From positions 1-52,713 of the forward strand of contig JAPLDH010000062.1 in NCBI GenBank assembly GCA_026391355.1: a stretch of 52,713 nt of DNA, read 5' to 3'. A model generated the notes under the pieces. The model made no database searches, had not been told where the DNA came from, and saw only the letters and a program-made list of their open reading frames with translations. The stretch is from Bacteroidota bacterium. GTDB lineage: Bacteria; Bacteroidota; Bacteroidia; Bacteroidales; FEN-979. The position numbers and the translations under genes were made by a program. How positions within the stretch are numbered: position 1 is the stretch's first letter; the number at the start of each line of letters is the position of its first letter. Shown here piece by piece: positions 18,260 to 27,344 of the stretch.

Positions 18260-19390
18260 ATGAGTGACAAAAAAGCAGACCTGGCAGGACCAGGAATTGG
18301 CAACTACGCCGATCTGGAGAAGGTTCTTCCCCAGGATTATAACTCGCTCCTTGATCCCAAGGAAACACAGCATGCAGTCTATGCAGTGAAACAATACATC
18401 GAACAGAACCTGTGCAAGGAACTTGACCTGATGATGGTGGAGGTTCCATTGATCGTTGACGTGGATAGCGGAGTGAATGATATGCTTGACCGTGACGGCT
18501 CAAGAACGCCTATCCAGTTCCACATTAACAACGATTATAACGTGCATCCTGTGGAAGCCCAGGTTGTTCAGGCCGCAACAAAATGGAAGAGAGTGGCACT
18601 CAAGCAATTCGGAATGAAAGTTGGAGAAGGACTTTGCACCGATATGCGTGCTGTTCGTAAAGATTACTTCCTCGACCATGACCATAGCGCATATGTTGAC
18701 CAGTGGGACTGGGAAAGAGTGATAACCGAAGATCAGCGGAACCTCCAATTCCTCACCGGCATCGTGGAAAAGATCTGGAAGGTGATTACCGGTGCCGAAT
18801 TATACGCACAACAACTCTACCCGAAACTGAAAAGTGATAAATATCCGAATCTTCCTGAAAAGCTAAAGTTCCTTCATGCCGAAGAAATCCTCGAAATGTT
18901 CCCCGATTTACCGCGCAAACAAAGGGAAACAGCTATTCTTCAAAAATATCCTGCTGTATTCATCTATGGAATTGGTTATGTACTTAACGATGGGTATCCT
19001 CATGAGATGAGGGCAGCCGATTATGATGACTGGATCACACCAACCACTTCAGCCAGCGGCAAACCCATGCATGGACTAAATGGCGATATCCTTGTCTGGA
19101 ATCCGGTTACAAAGCGTCGTCATGAGCTGACCTCAATGGGTGTTCGTGTTAATGCCACTACCCTGAAACAGCAATTGGAAGCTACCAACCAGCTTGATTT
19201 CCTCAACTTTCCTTACCACAAAGCAATCATCAATAATGAAATTCCGCTTTCGATTGGTGGTGGAATCGGTCAGTCAAGAACCCTGATGCAGTTGCTCAAA
19301 AAGGCACATCTCGGGGAAGTCAGCGTGACTGTATGGCCAAAGATTCTTAAGGATATCTGTGCCAAGAGAAATATATTTGTTCTGGAATAA
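18260..19390 (+). CDS. asnA: Aspartate-ammonia ligase (asparagine synthetase A)
   Basis: 376 residues. AsnA makes asparagine from aspartate, ammonia and ATP in the cytoplasm. It is a class II aminoacyl-tRNA synthetase-like fold. Visible family blocks are MVEVPLIVDVDSGVNDMLDRDGSRTPI near the N-terminus, VVQAATKWKRVALKQF, GEGLCTDMRAVRKD, and SIGGGIGQSRTLMQLLKKAHLGEVS at the C-terminus. It is longer than the E. coli enzyme (330), with an insert around residues 195-240 (EKLKFLHAEEILEMFPDLPR) that is common in Bacteroidota homologues. A full promoter and strong Shine-Dalgarno precede it. It stands alone as a transcription unit, bounded by a hairpin at 19400-19488, close to gatDE, another amide-forming system. 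Confidence 0.95.
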   Translation: MSDKKADLAGPGIGNYADLEKVLPQDYNSLLDPKETQHAVYAVKQYIEQNLCKELDLMMVEVPLIVDVDSGVNDMLDRDGSRTPIQFHINNDYNVHPVEAQVVQAATKWKRVALKQFGMKVGEGLCTDMRAVRKDYFLDHDHSAYVDQWDWERVITEDQRNLQFLTGIVEKIWKVITGAELYAQQLYPKLKSDKYPNLPEKLKFLHAEEILEMFPDLPRKQRETAILQKYPAVFIYGIGYVLNDGYPHEMRAADYDDWITPTTSASGKPMHGLNGDILVWNPVTKRRHELTSMGVRVNATTLKQQLEATNQLDFLNFPYHKAIINNEIPLSIGGGIGQSRTLMQLLKKAHLGEVSVTVWPKILKDICAKRNIFVLE

Positions 19391-19399
19391 AACAAGAAA

Positions 19400-19488
19400 A
19401 ATCAAAAATCAAAAATCAAAAGTCAAATTAAAAGGTTATCTGCAGATAGTAAACCTACACTTTGCATTTTGATTTTTGATTTTTGAAT
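19400..19488. terminator. Bidirectional hairpin between asnA and the MCE gene
   Basis: Repeats of AATCAAAA (about 19400-19421) are mirrored by TTTTGATTTTTGATT (about 19466-19488). The resulting long A/T-rich stem lies between two convergent genes. A/T-rich stems with terminal T or A runs on both strands fit a shared terminator; the repetitive words are also a small tandem repeat. Confidence 0.55.
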
Positions 19489-20441
19489 TAAAACACCGAG
19501 ACCTTCAGGTATTTTTTCGGATTTGCTTTGATATCTTCCAGCAAAAGGTTTAGATCTTTTGCAGCCTTTGTGAGCTCCTGGTACAGGTCATTATTGTTGA
19601 TCAGCAATCCCAGTGAACCATTTCCCTTGTTGACCTTGTCAATAACCTGTGATAAATTCCTGATCGCATTATTCACCTGTACTAATGTTGATGGGATGTT
19701 CAGTTTTGCAATGGAATCGCTGATATTGGAAAAATTTGTAAAGATATGATTGATCTTATCATTGTTCTGTTTCAGGTTATTGCTGATGGATTCAACATTT
19801 TTGATGATCTTTGAAAGCCTCACTTTTTCTCCTCCTACAAGAGTATCGATGTTATAAGTCAGGTGGGAGAGGTTCTGCAGTGCGTCTTTAATATTTTCGA
19901 TCGACTTTGCAAGGTTGTTGCGCGTACTTTCATTGAGCACCTGTTGGAGGGTACCTGCCAGGGTGTCGATAGAACCTATCAGTTTTTCTGTTTTCTTTTT
20001 CAGTGGGATGATCTGCTGGTTCAGTTCTTCACCTAAGGTCGCTTCGATTGTGGCTTTCAGTGTATCCCCTTCATTGATCATCTCCTGTGAGTCACCAATA
20101 ACGATGGCGACCTGTTTCGACCCCAACAGGTCCGAACTTGTAATCACTGCAGTTGAATTTTTTGGGATCGGGTAATCATTTATCAGGTATAATTCGGCAA
20201 TGATCTTCCCACGATCACGCCTGGAAAAGTACAGATCTTTCACCTGACCTACCTTCAGTCCGCTTATTACCACCGGATTGGACTTGACAAGCCCATTTAC
20301 TCGCATGTAAACAGCATAAACGACCCTTTTGTGTGTAAAAAATTCAAGCCCTTTCAGGTACATCACACCCCAGATCAGCACTGCAGTGGCGATGACGAAT
20401 ACGATTCCAACCCGAATTTCTTTACTGATAGAGATTTTCAA
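19488..20441 (-). CDS. MlaD/MCE-family lipid transport protein
   Basis: 317 residues. There is one N-terminal membrane helix (about 9-28, VGIVFVIATAVLIWGVMYL), then a single MCE domain (about 38-117). The MCE domain shows VYAVYMRVNGLVKSNPVVISGLKVGQV and TSSDLLGSKQVAIVIG. A long helical tail with coiled-coil character follows (about 135-310, including LIGSIDTLAGTLQQVLNES). MCE proteins form rings or tubes that carry lipids across the periplasm. This matches Bacteroidota MlaD-like proteins. No MlaE or MlaF genes are visible here. The amidase gene upstream on the same strand ends 29 bases before this start, so the two probably form an operon. Confidence 0.88.
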   Translation of the reverse strand: MKISISKEIRVGIVFVIATAVLIWGVMYLKGLEFFTHKRVVYAVYMRVNGLVKSNPVVISGLKVGQVKDLYFSRRDRGKIIAELYLINDYPIPKNSTAVITSSDLLGSKQVAIVIGDSQEMINEGDTLKATIEATLGEELNQQIIPLKKKTEKLIGSIDTLAGTLQQVLNESTRNNLAKSIENIKDALQNLSHLTYNIDTLVGGEKVRLSKIIKNVESISNNLKQNNDKINHIFTNFSNISDSIAKLNIPSTLVQVNNAIRNLSQVIDKVNKGNGSLGLLINNNDLYQELTKAAKDLNLLLEDIKANPKKYLKVSVF

Positions 20442-20470
20442 CTTCTTTCTGATTTAGTACGCGAAATTAA

Positions 20471-21628
20471 TTAATTTTTCCTGCCGTTTCCATCGGACTG
20501 GAGCTTTTTTGCTTCCTGGATGGTTATTCGTGCTTCATCTTTGAATGCAACCACGAAGGCATCCCTGAAACCTTTGTGTTTTAATGAATCCGACAGCTTT
20601 ACTGCATTTTCCAACGATTTCTCATTTCCGGAGGTGTACTTAAACATTCCCTGATGATGGTATATCCTTACATCAGGAACACCCGTGAATTTTGAGGAAT
20701 GAATGTTCACCTCAGTGGGGAACATGGCAAACTGAACCCTGTAAAAGATCGCAGGAGTATCCGGCTTCGGATCACCCTGGCCTGTCTGAATTTTTTCTGT
20801 AACCGCTTTCCCTCCTCCTTCGATCCCGAGTTTAAATTGATTAAATGCACGAAAGATGGCAGTTGCAATGTATTCCTGACCTTTATCTGAAATTAAAAAC
20901 TTCTCTTCCTCCGGATTGCTGAGAAACCCGGCCTCCACAAGAACACTGGGCATGGTCGTCTTATAAAGCACCAGGAAACCTGCCTGTTTGACCCCACGGT
21001 CATCCAGTCCGCCCCTGTCCTTTAACTCATCCTGTACAGTCGCTGCAAATTCAGTACTCTGATAAAGGAACGCATTCTGAAACAATGAAAATGTAATATA
21101 AGATTCATCCGAATTGGGATCGAATCCATCATATTTTTTCGAATAGTCAGGTTCCATAAGAATGGAGGCATTCTCCGTTTTGGCAATTTCCAGGTTCGCT
21201 GCCGACCTGTGAAGTCCCATAATATAGGTCTCTGCACCGTGAAAAATCTGGGAATGATTGGCATTGCAATGGATCGAGATAAAAAGATCTGCATTTTGTC
21301 TGTTAGCAATGCTGGCCCTTTCATGTAATTCAATAAACTCATCCTTATCGCGGGTCAGGATCACATTAACATCCGGGAGGCTTTTACGGATTATCTCGGC
21401 CAGTTTTAAAGCAATTCCAAGATTCACGTACTTCTCCTGCGTCTTTTTCCCGATCGTACCCGGATCTTTTCCACCATGCCCTGCATCTATCACCACAGTA
21501 TGGATCGTCGTTTTTTTCTGGGCATAGACAGGTGTAGAAAAACAAATGCAGGACGTTAAAATGAATGAGAAAATCACCCTGCATCTTAATGCTAACTCAT
21601 TGATATTGTTAAAGTATCTTAAAAGCAT
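20471..21628 (-). CDS. N-acetylmuramoyl-L-alanine amidase with C-terminal SPOR-like region
   Basis: 385 residues from the ATG at 21628; a TTG two codons upstream is less likely. It has a hydrophobic signal (VIFSFILTSCICFSTPVYAQ). An Amidase_3 domain spans about 43-265, with zinc-ligand motif VVIDAGHGGKDPGTIG, then SIHCNANHSQIFHGAETY, and VLVEAGFLSNPEEE with the catalytic Glu. The last 85 residues (FYRVQFAMFPTEVNIHSSKF...VVAFKDEARI) look like a SPOR domain, which binds denuded septal peptidoglycan. The enzyme would cleave the amide between MurNAc and L-Ala during cell separation in the periplasm. It is the first gene of a pair with the MCE protein and divergent from lptD. Confidence 0.92.
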   Translation of the reverse strand: MLLRYFNNINELALRCRVIFSFILTSCICFSTPVYAQKKTTIHTVVIDAGHGGKDPGTIGKKTQEKYVNLGIALKLAEIIRKSLPDVNVILTRDKDEFIELHERASIANRQNADLFISIHCNANHSQIFHGAETYIMGLHRSAANLEIAKTENASILMEPDYSKKYDGFDPNSDESYITFSLFQNAFLYQSTEFAATVQDELKDRGGLDDRGVKQAGFLVLYKTTMPSVLVEAGFLSNPEEEKFLISDKGQEYIATAIFRAFNQFKLGIEGGGKAVTEKIQTGQGDPKPDTPAIFYRVQFAMFPTEVNIHSSKFTGVPDVRIYHHQGMFKYTSGNEKSLENAVKLSDSLKHKGFRDAFVVAFKDEARITIQEAKKLQSDGNGRKN

Positions 21629-21753
21629 CCCCAAATCAATAATTTTCCTTAGTTTTGAAACGCTGAATTGTCGTGTTGTTACGTTATATCTTTTGAGATC
21701 GTTAAAGATTTCAGAACAAAGTTAAATTATTAACGACAGAGTTAGAAAATAAA

Positions 21754-24381
21754 TTGTTAACGAACTTATTAACAAGGCTCTACTGCTTATCACTTTGCTT
21801 TTGGCTTATCGTCCTCTCCATACATCCCCAGGAGATAAAGGCCCAGGACACGATCAGTCAGGTTCAGGATATCCGGATAACCGCTTCTGACACTGCTTCA
21901 AGGATCGATTCTGGCGAGATAAAAACAACTGTAAAAAAAGATAAGAATAAAGGAAAGCTGGAAGCAAAAGTGGAATATTCTGCTGAGGATTCTATCCGTT
22001 TTGAAGTCAAAAACCAGAAAGTATATCTGTTTAACCAAGCCCAGATTAAGTACCAGGATATCCAGTTGAAAGCAGATTCTGTTGAAATTGATTTCACCAA
22101 ACATGATATGTTTGCAGTTGGTGTTCCCGATTCCACAGGAACAATCAAGGGGTCTCCGGAATTTTCCGATGGAAACCAATCCTTTAAATCAAAGATCCTT
22201 CATTATAATTATACTTCGAAAAAAGGATACATTCAGGGAGTGCTCACAAAGCAGGATGAAGGCTACCTGCATGGAATAGTGGTGAAGAAGATGGAGAATA
22301 ACGTCACCTATATCAGTGATGGCTCCTATACTACCTGCGACCTGCCTGAAAATCCGCATTTCGAGTTTAAATTCAACAAGGGTAAAGTAATCCCGGGCAA
22401 GCGGGTCATTACAGGCCCTGCCTACCTGATGATTGCTGGTGTCCCTACTCCATTGGCAATTCCCTTTGGTTTCTTCCCTAACAGATCGGGAAGACATTCA
22501 GGAATTTTGATCCCTGCATATGGTGAATCGAACAATCGCGGATTCTTCTTCACCGATGGAGGATTTTACTGGGGGATCAGCGACAAAATGGAACTCTACC
22601 TGAAAGGCGATATCTATACCCGTGGAAGCTGGGGGATCAAGCCGGCATTAAATTATAACAGCCGTTATCACTATCGTGGAAATGTCAAGGTCGCATATTC
22701 GGTCAACCTGACGGGATCGCAGGATTCGCCAGACTATACCAGGAACACCGATTTCCTCATCCAGTGGTACCATGCGCAGGACCCGAAAGCACGACCTTAT
22801 GGTAACTTCTCAGCCAATGTAAACATCCAAAGCCAGAAATATTATACGAACAACCTTGTGCAGAATGCAGAGAACTATCTCACCAACACGTTTCAATCAA
22901 ACATTACCTATACCACCAGCTTTGCCAACATGGTACAGATGAACCTCAACATAAACCATACCCAGAACACCCAGACCAAGGACATAACCATCACCTTTCC
23001 GGAACTTGCCCTGTCGGTCAACCAGATATATCCCTTCAGGCGGAAGGTAACCCTTGGCAAATTAAGATGGTATGAAAATATCAGCATTAAATATAATCTT
23101 TATGCAAAGAATACCTATCAGACAAAAGATACTTTATTATTCAAAAATGGCTGGGAGAAACATCTGAAGAATGGTTTACAGCATACAATCCCGATCTCAA
23201 CCACAATTAAAGTGCTGAAAAACCTTAACTGGACAAATTCGGTAAACTTCAATGACCGGATGTATTTACAGACCATCCGTAAACGTTTTGTTCCTTCTTC
23301 CAAAGCAGATGTCGATTCCCTGGTCATTGATACCGTGAATCGCTTTGCAAACGCAATCGATGGAAGTTTCTCCTCCTCCGTTAATACAAGAATTTATGGA
23401 ATGTTCCTGTTTAAGAAAGGCCCTGTTGTGGGTATCCGGCACATGATGACCCCTTCAGTGAGTTTCTCTTATGTGCCAAACTTCGGAGCCGCTTCGTATG
23501 GTTATTATAAGCATGTCGAAAATGATACCAATAAACTCAGACCGTTGGCGCCTTATTCCATTTTTGAGGACGGAATATACAGCGGGCCTCCGTCACGTAA
23601 ATCCGGAGCAATCGGGTTCAGCCTTAGTAACAACCTGGAAATGAAGGTAAAGAATGAAAAAGACACGATTACAGGCACCCGGAAAATCACACTCATTGAT
23701 AATTTCATTATCGCTACAAGCTACGATCTGGCTAAGGATTCTGTGAGATGGAGCCCCATCACCTTGAGCGGTTATACCACGCTTTTCAAATACCTGAAGG
23801 TTTCTTATTCCAGTTCCTGGGATATGTATGCAGTGGATACGAATGGGTACCGCACCAATAAAACTGAATGGGAAGCACATCACCGGCTTTTGCGACTGGA
23901 TAACAGGTCATGGAACCTCAGCCTTGACTATACGCTGAGTTCTAAAGCAGGTAAGAAAACGACCACTGCTAAAGGTTCGCCTGAGGAAAAGCAGGATATC
24001 CTGGTAAATCCTGAGAATTATATCGATTTTGATATTCCATGGAGCTTTCGCATTGGTTATTCTTTCAATGATATCAGGAACCGGTCCAATCTTGCCAAGC
24101 CCAGGACAGAATCATTAGTCCAGACAATACACCTCGACGGGTCACTTAACCTCTCACCCAAATGGAAGATCAATCTCTCCACCGGGTACGACATCGTCCA
24201 TCACCAGCTCTCATACACCAACATCCGTGTCGATCGGGACCTGCACTGCTGGGAAATGCACTTTAACTGGACCCCGAAAGGCGGGCAGCAGCAGTGGAGT
24301 TTCTCCATCAATGTAAAAGCCTCGATCCTGCAGGATCTGAAACTCGACAAGAAGAAAGATTTCAGGGACTTTAGCAATTAA
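21754..24381 (+). CDS. lptD: LPS assembly outer-membrane protein LptD
   Basis: 875 residues. The start is a TTG at 21754; an in-frame stop at 21703 and no ATG before the signal peptide (LYCLSLCFWLIVLSIHPQEIKAQ) leave little choice. The N-terminal OstA-like jellyroll (about 75-215) has FEVKNQKVYLFNQAQIKYQDIQLKADSVEIDF and YISDGSYTTCDLPENPHF. The LptD barrel follows, with GPAYLMIAGVPTPLAIPFGFFPNRSGRHSG and RYHYRGNVKVAYSVNL. It inserts LPS into the outer leaflet. Unlike proteobacterial LptD, the disulfide cysteine pairs are not obvious; only Cys in TTCDLP and a few others are seen. It is divergent from the amidase gene. The stop is followed within about 20 bases by an 8-bp repeat array. Confidence 0.88.
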   Translation: MLTNLLTRLYCLSLCFWLIVLSIHPQEIKAQDTISQVQDIRITASDTASRIDSGEIKTTVKKDKNKGKLEAKVEYSAEDSIRFEVKNQKVYLFNQAQIKYQDIQLKADSVEIDFTKHDMFAVGVPDSTGTIKGSPEFSDGNQSFKSKILHYNYTSKKGYIQGVLTKQDEGYLHGIVVKKMENNVTYISDGSYTTCDLPENPHFEFKFNKGKVIPGKRVITGPAYLMIAGVPTPLAIPFGFFPNRSGRHSGILIPAYGESNNRGFFFTDGGFYWGISDKMELYLKGDIYTRGSWGIKPALNYNSRYHYRGNVKVAYSVNLTGSQDSPDYTRNTDFLIQWYHAQDPKARPYGNFSANVNIQSQKYYTNNLVQNAENYLTNTFQSNITYTTSFANMVQMNLNINHTQNTQTKDITITFPELALSVNQIYPFRRKVTLGKLRWYENISIKYNLYAKNTYQTKDTLLFKNGWEKHLKNGLQHTIPISTTIKVLKNLNWTNSVNFNDRMYLQTIRKRFVPSSKADVDSLVIDTVNRFANAIDGSFSSSVNTRIYGMFLFKKGPVVGIRHMMTPSVSFSYVPNFGAASYGYYKHVENDTNKLRPLAPYSIFEDGIYSGPPSRKSGAIGFSLSNNLEMKVKNEKDTITGTRKITLIDNFIIATSYDLAKDSVRWSPITLSGYTTLFKYLKVSYSSSWDMYAVDTNGYRTNKTEWEAHHRLLRLDNRSWNLSLDYTLSSKAGKKTTTAKGSPEEKQDILVNPENYIDFDIPWSFRIGYSFNDIRNRSNLAKPRTESLVQTIHLDGSLNLSPKWKINLSTGYDIVHHQLSYTNIRVDRDLHCWEMHFNWTPKGGQQQWSFSINVKASILQDLKLDKKKDFRDFSN

Positions 24382-24387
24382 CAACGC

Positions 24388-24463
24388 AACTAACAACTAA
24401 CAGTGATCGAGTGATCGAGTGATCGAGTGATCGAGTGATCGAGTGATCGAGTGACTTACGACT
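24388..24463. repeat. Left arm of a long inverted repeat with six GTGATCGA units
   Basis: CAACTAACAACTAACA is followed by six perfect 8-bp units GTGATCGA (24403-24450) and GTGACTTACGACT. The whole arm is repeated in reverse complement at 25103-25165. The remaining bases up to 24814 contain no gene; they show AT-rich short repeats around 24535-24650 and a decayed CCTGGCAGG-type motif. Confidence 0.85.
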
Positions 24464-24814
24464 ATGACCTTCCAGGTTTCAGTCGGCCAACGGAGATCGC
24501 ATTCCAATTATAACCTGGCAGGTCTCCTCTCCTTATTCTTCACTCTTCACTGAATTGTTATTCAATATTCATTTTACATTATTCTTTCACCTGCAATTTT
24601 AACGAATAATGAAAAGATTACATTGAACATTGACGACTGAAAAGTGAATAATTCTTTAAAACCAGGAAGATCTTCTCTTCTCCACGCCTTTGCTCCTCCG
24701 CGGTGAAACTACACCTTGCTTTCGTTCCAAAATTGTTTTTAAAGGGGACAAATTATTACAGATCGATCTGAATTAATTTTGAAAACAAAAATCACCTATA
24801 TAAATTCAAATCCA

Positions 24815-25068
24815 ATGAAAAAGATAACTCCGTTCCTGTGGTTCAATAACCAGGCAGAAGAAGCGATGAACTCTCTGAAGGCGGCCAGGTGCAGCAATGC
24901 GGATGGCTGACCGACAAGTTCGGCGTCACCTGGCAGATCGTGCCGGTCGTCCTCTTCGATCTCCTGAAGGACCCCGACCCAATTAAATCACAACATGTGA
25001 TGGAGGCAATGATGAAGATGATAAAGCTTGATATTAAAGTCCTTCAATCAGCCTACGAAAAGTCGTAA
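24815..25068 (+). pseudogene. VOC/PhnB-like protein with internal deletion and frameshift
   Basis: The first frame reads MKKITPFLWFNNQAEEAMN, the start of PhnB-like VOC proteins (usually about 155-165 residues), and then hits a stop after 32 codons. The next frame picks up with EGGQVQQCGWLTDKFGVTW and runs to KSQHVMEAMMKMIKLDIKV and a TAA at 25066-25068, the normal C-terminus. The join around 24872 drops roughly the central 90 codons and shifts the frame. The remaining C-terminal part is GC-richer than its surroundings. The gene is therefore dead. It lies inside the long inverted repeat 24388-25165. Confidence 0.85.
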
Positions 25069-25102
25069 GAAAGTCAGCAGTCGGCAGTCAGCAGGATAGT
25101 AG

Positions 25103-25165
25103 TAAGTCGTAAGTCACTCGATCACTCGATCACTCGATCACTCGATCACTATTAGTTGTTAGTTG
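25103..25165. repeat. Right arm of the long inverted repeat with TCACTCGA units
   Basis: Four perfect 8-bp units TCACTCGA (25114-25145) plus a partial fifth are flanked by AGTAAGTCGTAAG on the left and ATTAGTTGTTAGTTG on the right. This is the reverse complement of the arm at 24388-24463 with few changes; the left arm has two more units. Confidence 0.85.
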
Positions 25166-25216
25166 TTCGTTGAATGTTGTTAGTTTAATCGTATCTTACC
25201 GAAAAAAGGAACTACC

Positions 25217-25918
25217 ATGTGTTTTTCGCCGGAAGCAAGCTTTGCCGGAGGTGTTGTCATCTCTGCTATTGGAATCTTTACCATTCTTAAAGTACATAAA
25301 CCCTCCCAGATCATCTTTGCGAGCATCCCCTTGTTTTTCGGGGTCCAGCAGATTGCCGAAGGATTCTTATGGCTGACATTGCCATACCCGGAATATCTGA
25401 TTTTTCAAAAAATAAGTACATACTTGTTTTTGATGATGGCAGAAGTCATCTGGCCGGTCATGATCCCCCTTTCAGTGCTGCTTATGGAAAAAAATACCAG
25501 AAAAAGAAAAATAGTTTGGGCAATGCTTGGATTGGGTATATCCGTGTCGATGTACTATGGTTTTTGCCTGCTCTTTTTCCATGTCACCCCCCGGGTTAAT
25601 GGGTTTCATATAAAATATTTTACTGATTTCCCCCAATTTATGGCCAATGTCGCAGTCATTGTGTACATGATTGCAACCATCACGCCTCTTTTCATTTCGA
25701 GTATTAAACGAATGTTCATCTTAGGGATCTTAATGTCCTTATCCTGTTTGATTACCGTTCTGTTTTTCAGGTTATATCTTGCATCGGTGTGGTGCTTCTT
25801 TGCAGCGCTCATCAGCGGGGTCATCTACTGGATACTCAGTGATTCAAAAAAGAAATTTAATTTTGATAAATTGCGGAGAGTCTACTCAAGTGACCTCAAC
25901 CCCCGTGGGACTGACTAA
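25217..25918 (+). CDS. DUF6629-type multi-pass membrane protein
   Basis: 233 residues starting MCFSPEASFAGG, the signature opening of DUF6629-type proteins. About seven hydrophobic helices are visible, for example GGVVISAIGIFTIL, IIFASIPLFFGVQQI, FLMMAEVIWPVMIPLSVLL, FMANVAVIVYMIATITPLFI and CFFAALISGVIYWIL. The tail is short and basic (SDSKKKFNFDKLRR). The function is unknown; the family sits in the inner membrane. AAGGA lies about eight bases before the ATG. It stands alone between repeat-rich gaps, just downstream of the VOC pseudogene and the right inverted-repeat arm. Confidence 0.78.
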   Translation: MCFSPEASFAGGVVISAIGIFTILKVHKPSQIIFASIPLFFGVQQIAEGFLWLTLPYPEYLIFQKISTYLFLMMAEVIWPVMIPLSVLLMEKNTRKRKIVWAMLGLGISVSMYYGFCLLFFHVTPRVNGFHIKYFTDFPQFMANVAVIVYMIATITPLFISSIKRMFILGILMSLSCLITVLFFRLYLASVWCFFAALISGVIYWILSDSKKKFNFDKLRRVYSSDLNPRGTD

Positions 25919-25925
25919 AAAGTTT

Positions 25926-26140
25926 TTTTCACCGCAAAGACGCAAAGGCGCTGATTAATATTTTAATCAATTGGTATGAACCCCAGGGTACAGCCCTGAA
26001 CCAGAATTCCGGGGCAACCCCTTGGGAATTTACCATGCACCTCATTCCCTGTACCCCTTCTCCTTAGGGAGAAGGGGACGGGGGTTGAGGTGAAAAAATT
26101 AAAATTGAATTTTTTGCGTCTCCGCGTCTTGGCGGTAAAT
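25926..26140. repeat. Composite intergenic repeat with nested hairpins
   Basis: Outer arms CACCGCAAAGACGCAAAGG (about 25930-25948) and the near-complement GCGTCTCCGCGTCTTGGCGGT (26116-26136) enclose a second hairpin. This is CACCTCA (26038-26044), CCCCTTCTCC/GGAGAAGGGG (26054-26063 and 26068-26077) and TGAGGTG (26086-26092). The inner hairpin recurs in related form at 51937-51975. No gene is seen in 25919-26310; the structure resembles non-coding dispersed repeats of environmental Bacteroidota. Confidence 0.7.
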
Positions 26141-26310
26141 TTTATTTCCAATGACATTACTTTGGTCAACACCTGAATGAATGATACTGTTAGGAAACCA
26201 AAAAGAAATATTCTATTTTTGGACATTGACAGGGGCTTCATCGAAATCTTCATCCTGTCATTTCGGTCATAGAACCCCATTAAAAAAACTTCATAAAATG
26301 TAAATCACTG

Positions 26311-27087
26311 ATGGATCTCATTAAAAAATATGTGCAGTTTCTCTTTCTACCGGCCTTCATTATTCTGACTCTTCACGTTGCCGGACAAACCTCCGGCGAC
26401 TACATTATGACGGGTTGCACGGAATGCAACGGAGATTGCGAACTGCAAATAACCCGGTCGGGGAAATTCCTGCTGGTATTTGTATTATCGGCCGGTGAAA
26501 ATTCTGACATTGCAGGAACCCGCGAGGTTTTGTCCTTTGGCTATTGCTTTGAACACAGAGATTCATTGTTTCTTACCGATGCAACAAATTTCTATACCTT
26601 CATCTTTGTAAGAACCAAAGAAGGAGACCTGAAACCTGTCCGGGGTTTTCCATTTATGCAGAACAGGACGTTCTCTCTGAATAATATATCTGGTGCATGG
26701 AATGAGCCTTCAGGCATCATCGACGCTGCTTTCAGGGAAGATTATCCCCGCAAAAAGGTTCAGAAAATGTACACCTTTATCCAAAGCGGAATGTTGCATA
26801 CTGAAGTTTCGCCGGGAACCTATTATCAAAGGACCCGGTATCCTGAATTGCACGTTGACACACTTATCTCCTACAAGAATTTCCGGCTCCTGCAAAACAA
26901 CACCTATCAGTACAGCGTGAACAACATGATCATTTCAGAAGGAACCTGGAGAGTTGATGGCTGTTTCCTGATTTTGAGGGATGAACCTTTAAAAACAAAC
27001 TTTTTATGCATCATAAATTCCGGTTCAGGATTTATCACTGATTTTATACCCGGTGATTTTCTCAATGGCGAATTCAAAAAGAGATAA
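26311..27087 (+). CDS. Hypothetical exported protein
   Basis: 258 residues with a signal peptide (FLFLPAFIILTLHVAGQ). The mature N-terminus has a short cysteine cluster (TGCTECNGDCEL) that could form disulfides or a metal site. The rest is mixed strand-rich sequence with several aromatic and polar stretches. The last 80 residues (FRLLQNNTYQYSVNNMIISEGTWRVDGCFLILRDEP) resemble a lipocalin-like or copper-resistance NlpE-type strand pattern, but this is weak. I do not recognise the family. The ATG at 26311 directly precedes the signal peptide. It is isolated between repeat DNA and a string of gene remnants. Confidence 0.65.
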   Translation: MDLIKKYVQFLFLPAFIILTLHVAGQTSGDYIMTGCTECNGDCELQITRSGKFLLVFVLSAGENSDIAGTREVLSFGYCFEHRDSLFLTDATNFYTFIFVRTKEGDLKPVRGFPFMQNRTFSLNNISGAWNEPSGIIDAAFREDYPRKKVQKMYTFIQSGMLHTEVSPGTYYQRTRYPELHVDTLISYKNFRLLQNNTYQYSVNNMIISEGTWRVDGCFLILRDEPLKTNFLCIINSGSGFITDFIPGDFLNGEFKKR

Positions 27088-27120
27088 ACATGAAAGCTAA
27101 TACCCGAATAACTGCCCTGA

Positions 27121-27321
27121 AAAGGCAAATTTTACAGCAGTAATACGGCTTATTTTGTGATAGCCTATGCTACGGATTCGGCAGGCACCGCATATGGAAA
27201 TGAGATCACCTTTACAACACAGCTAAATCCAAATGTTGGCGTCCCTTGCCCGGAAATTCCGACCTTTTATAAAGTAATACACACGGTAATAATTTACAAA
27301 GAATCGCTCCTTTTTTCCTAA
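27121..27321 (+). pseudogene. Remnant of a FISUMP (TIGR02145-like) lipoprotein
   Basis: One frame without a start codon reads YFVIAYATDSAGTAYGNEI then TFTT, the end of a Bacteroidota Fn3-like module, then VGVPCPEIPTF. In intact proteins that stretch leads into the Fibrobacter succinogenes major-domain (FISUMP) sequence. After that the homology stops and the frame ends at 27319-27321. Both the upstream modules and the FISUMP domain are missing, so this is a 67-codon fossil. Confidence 0.6.
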
Positions 27322-27344
27322 ATTTGACCAATAATATTCTCTGT

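Noticed and set aside
21717-21724. TAACTTTG box on the minus strand before the amidase gene
   Set aside because: It matches the -7 consensus, but no TTG lies at 19-21 bases and it would leave a leader of about 80 bases; too weak to list.
24774-24781. TAATTTTG box before the VOC pseudogene
   Set aside because: No -33 element; even if once real it now drives a dead gene.
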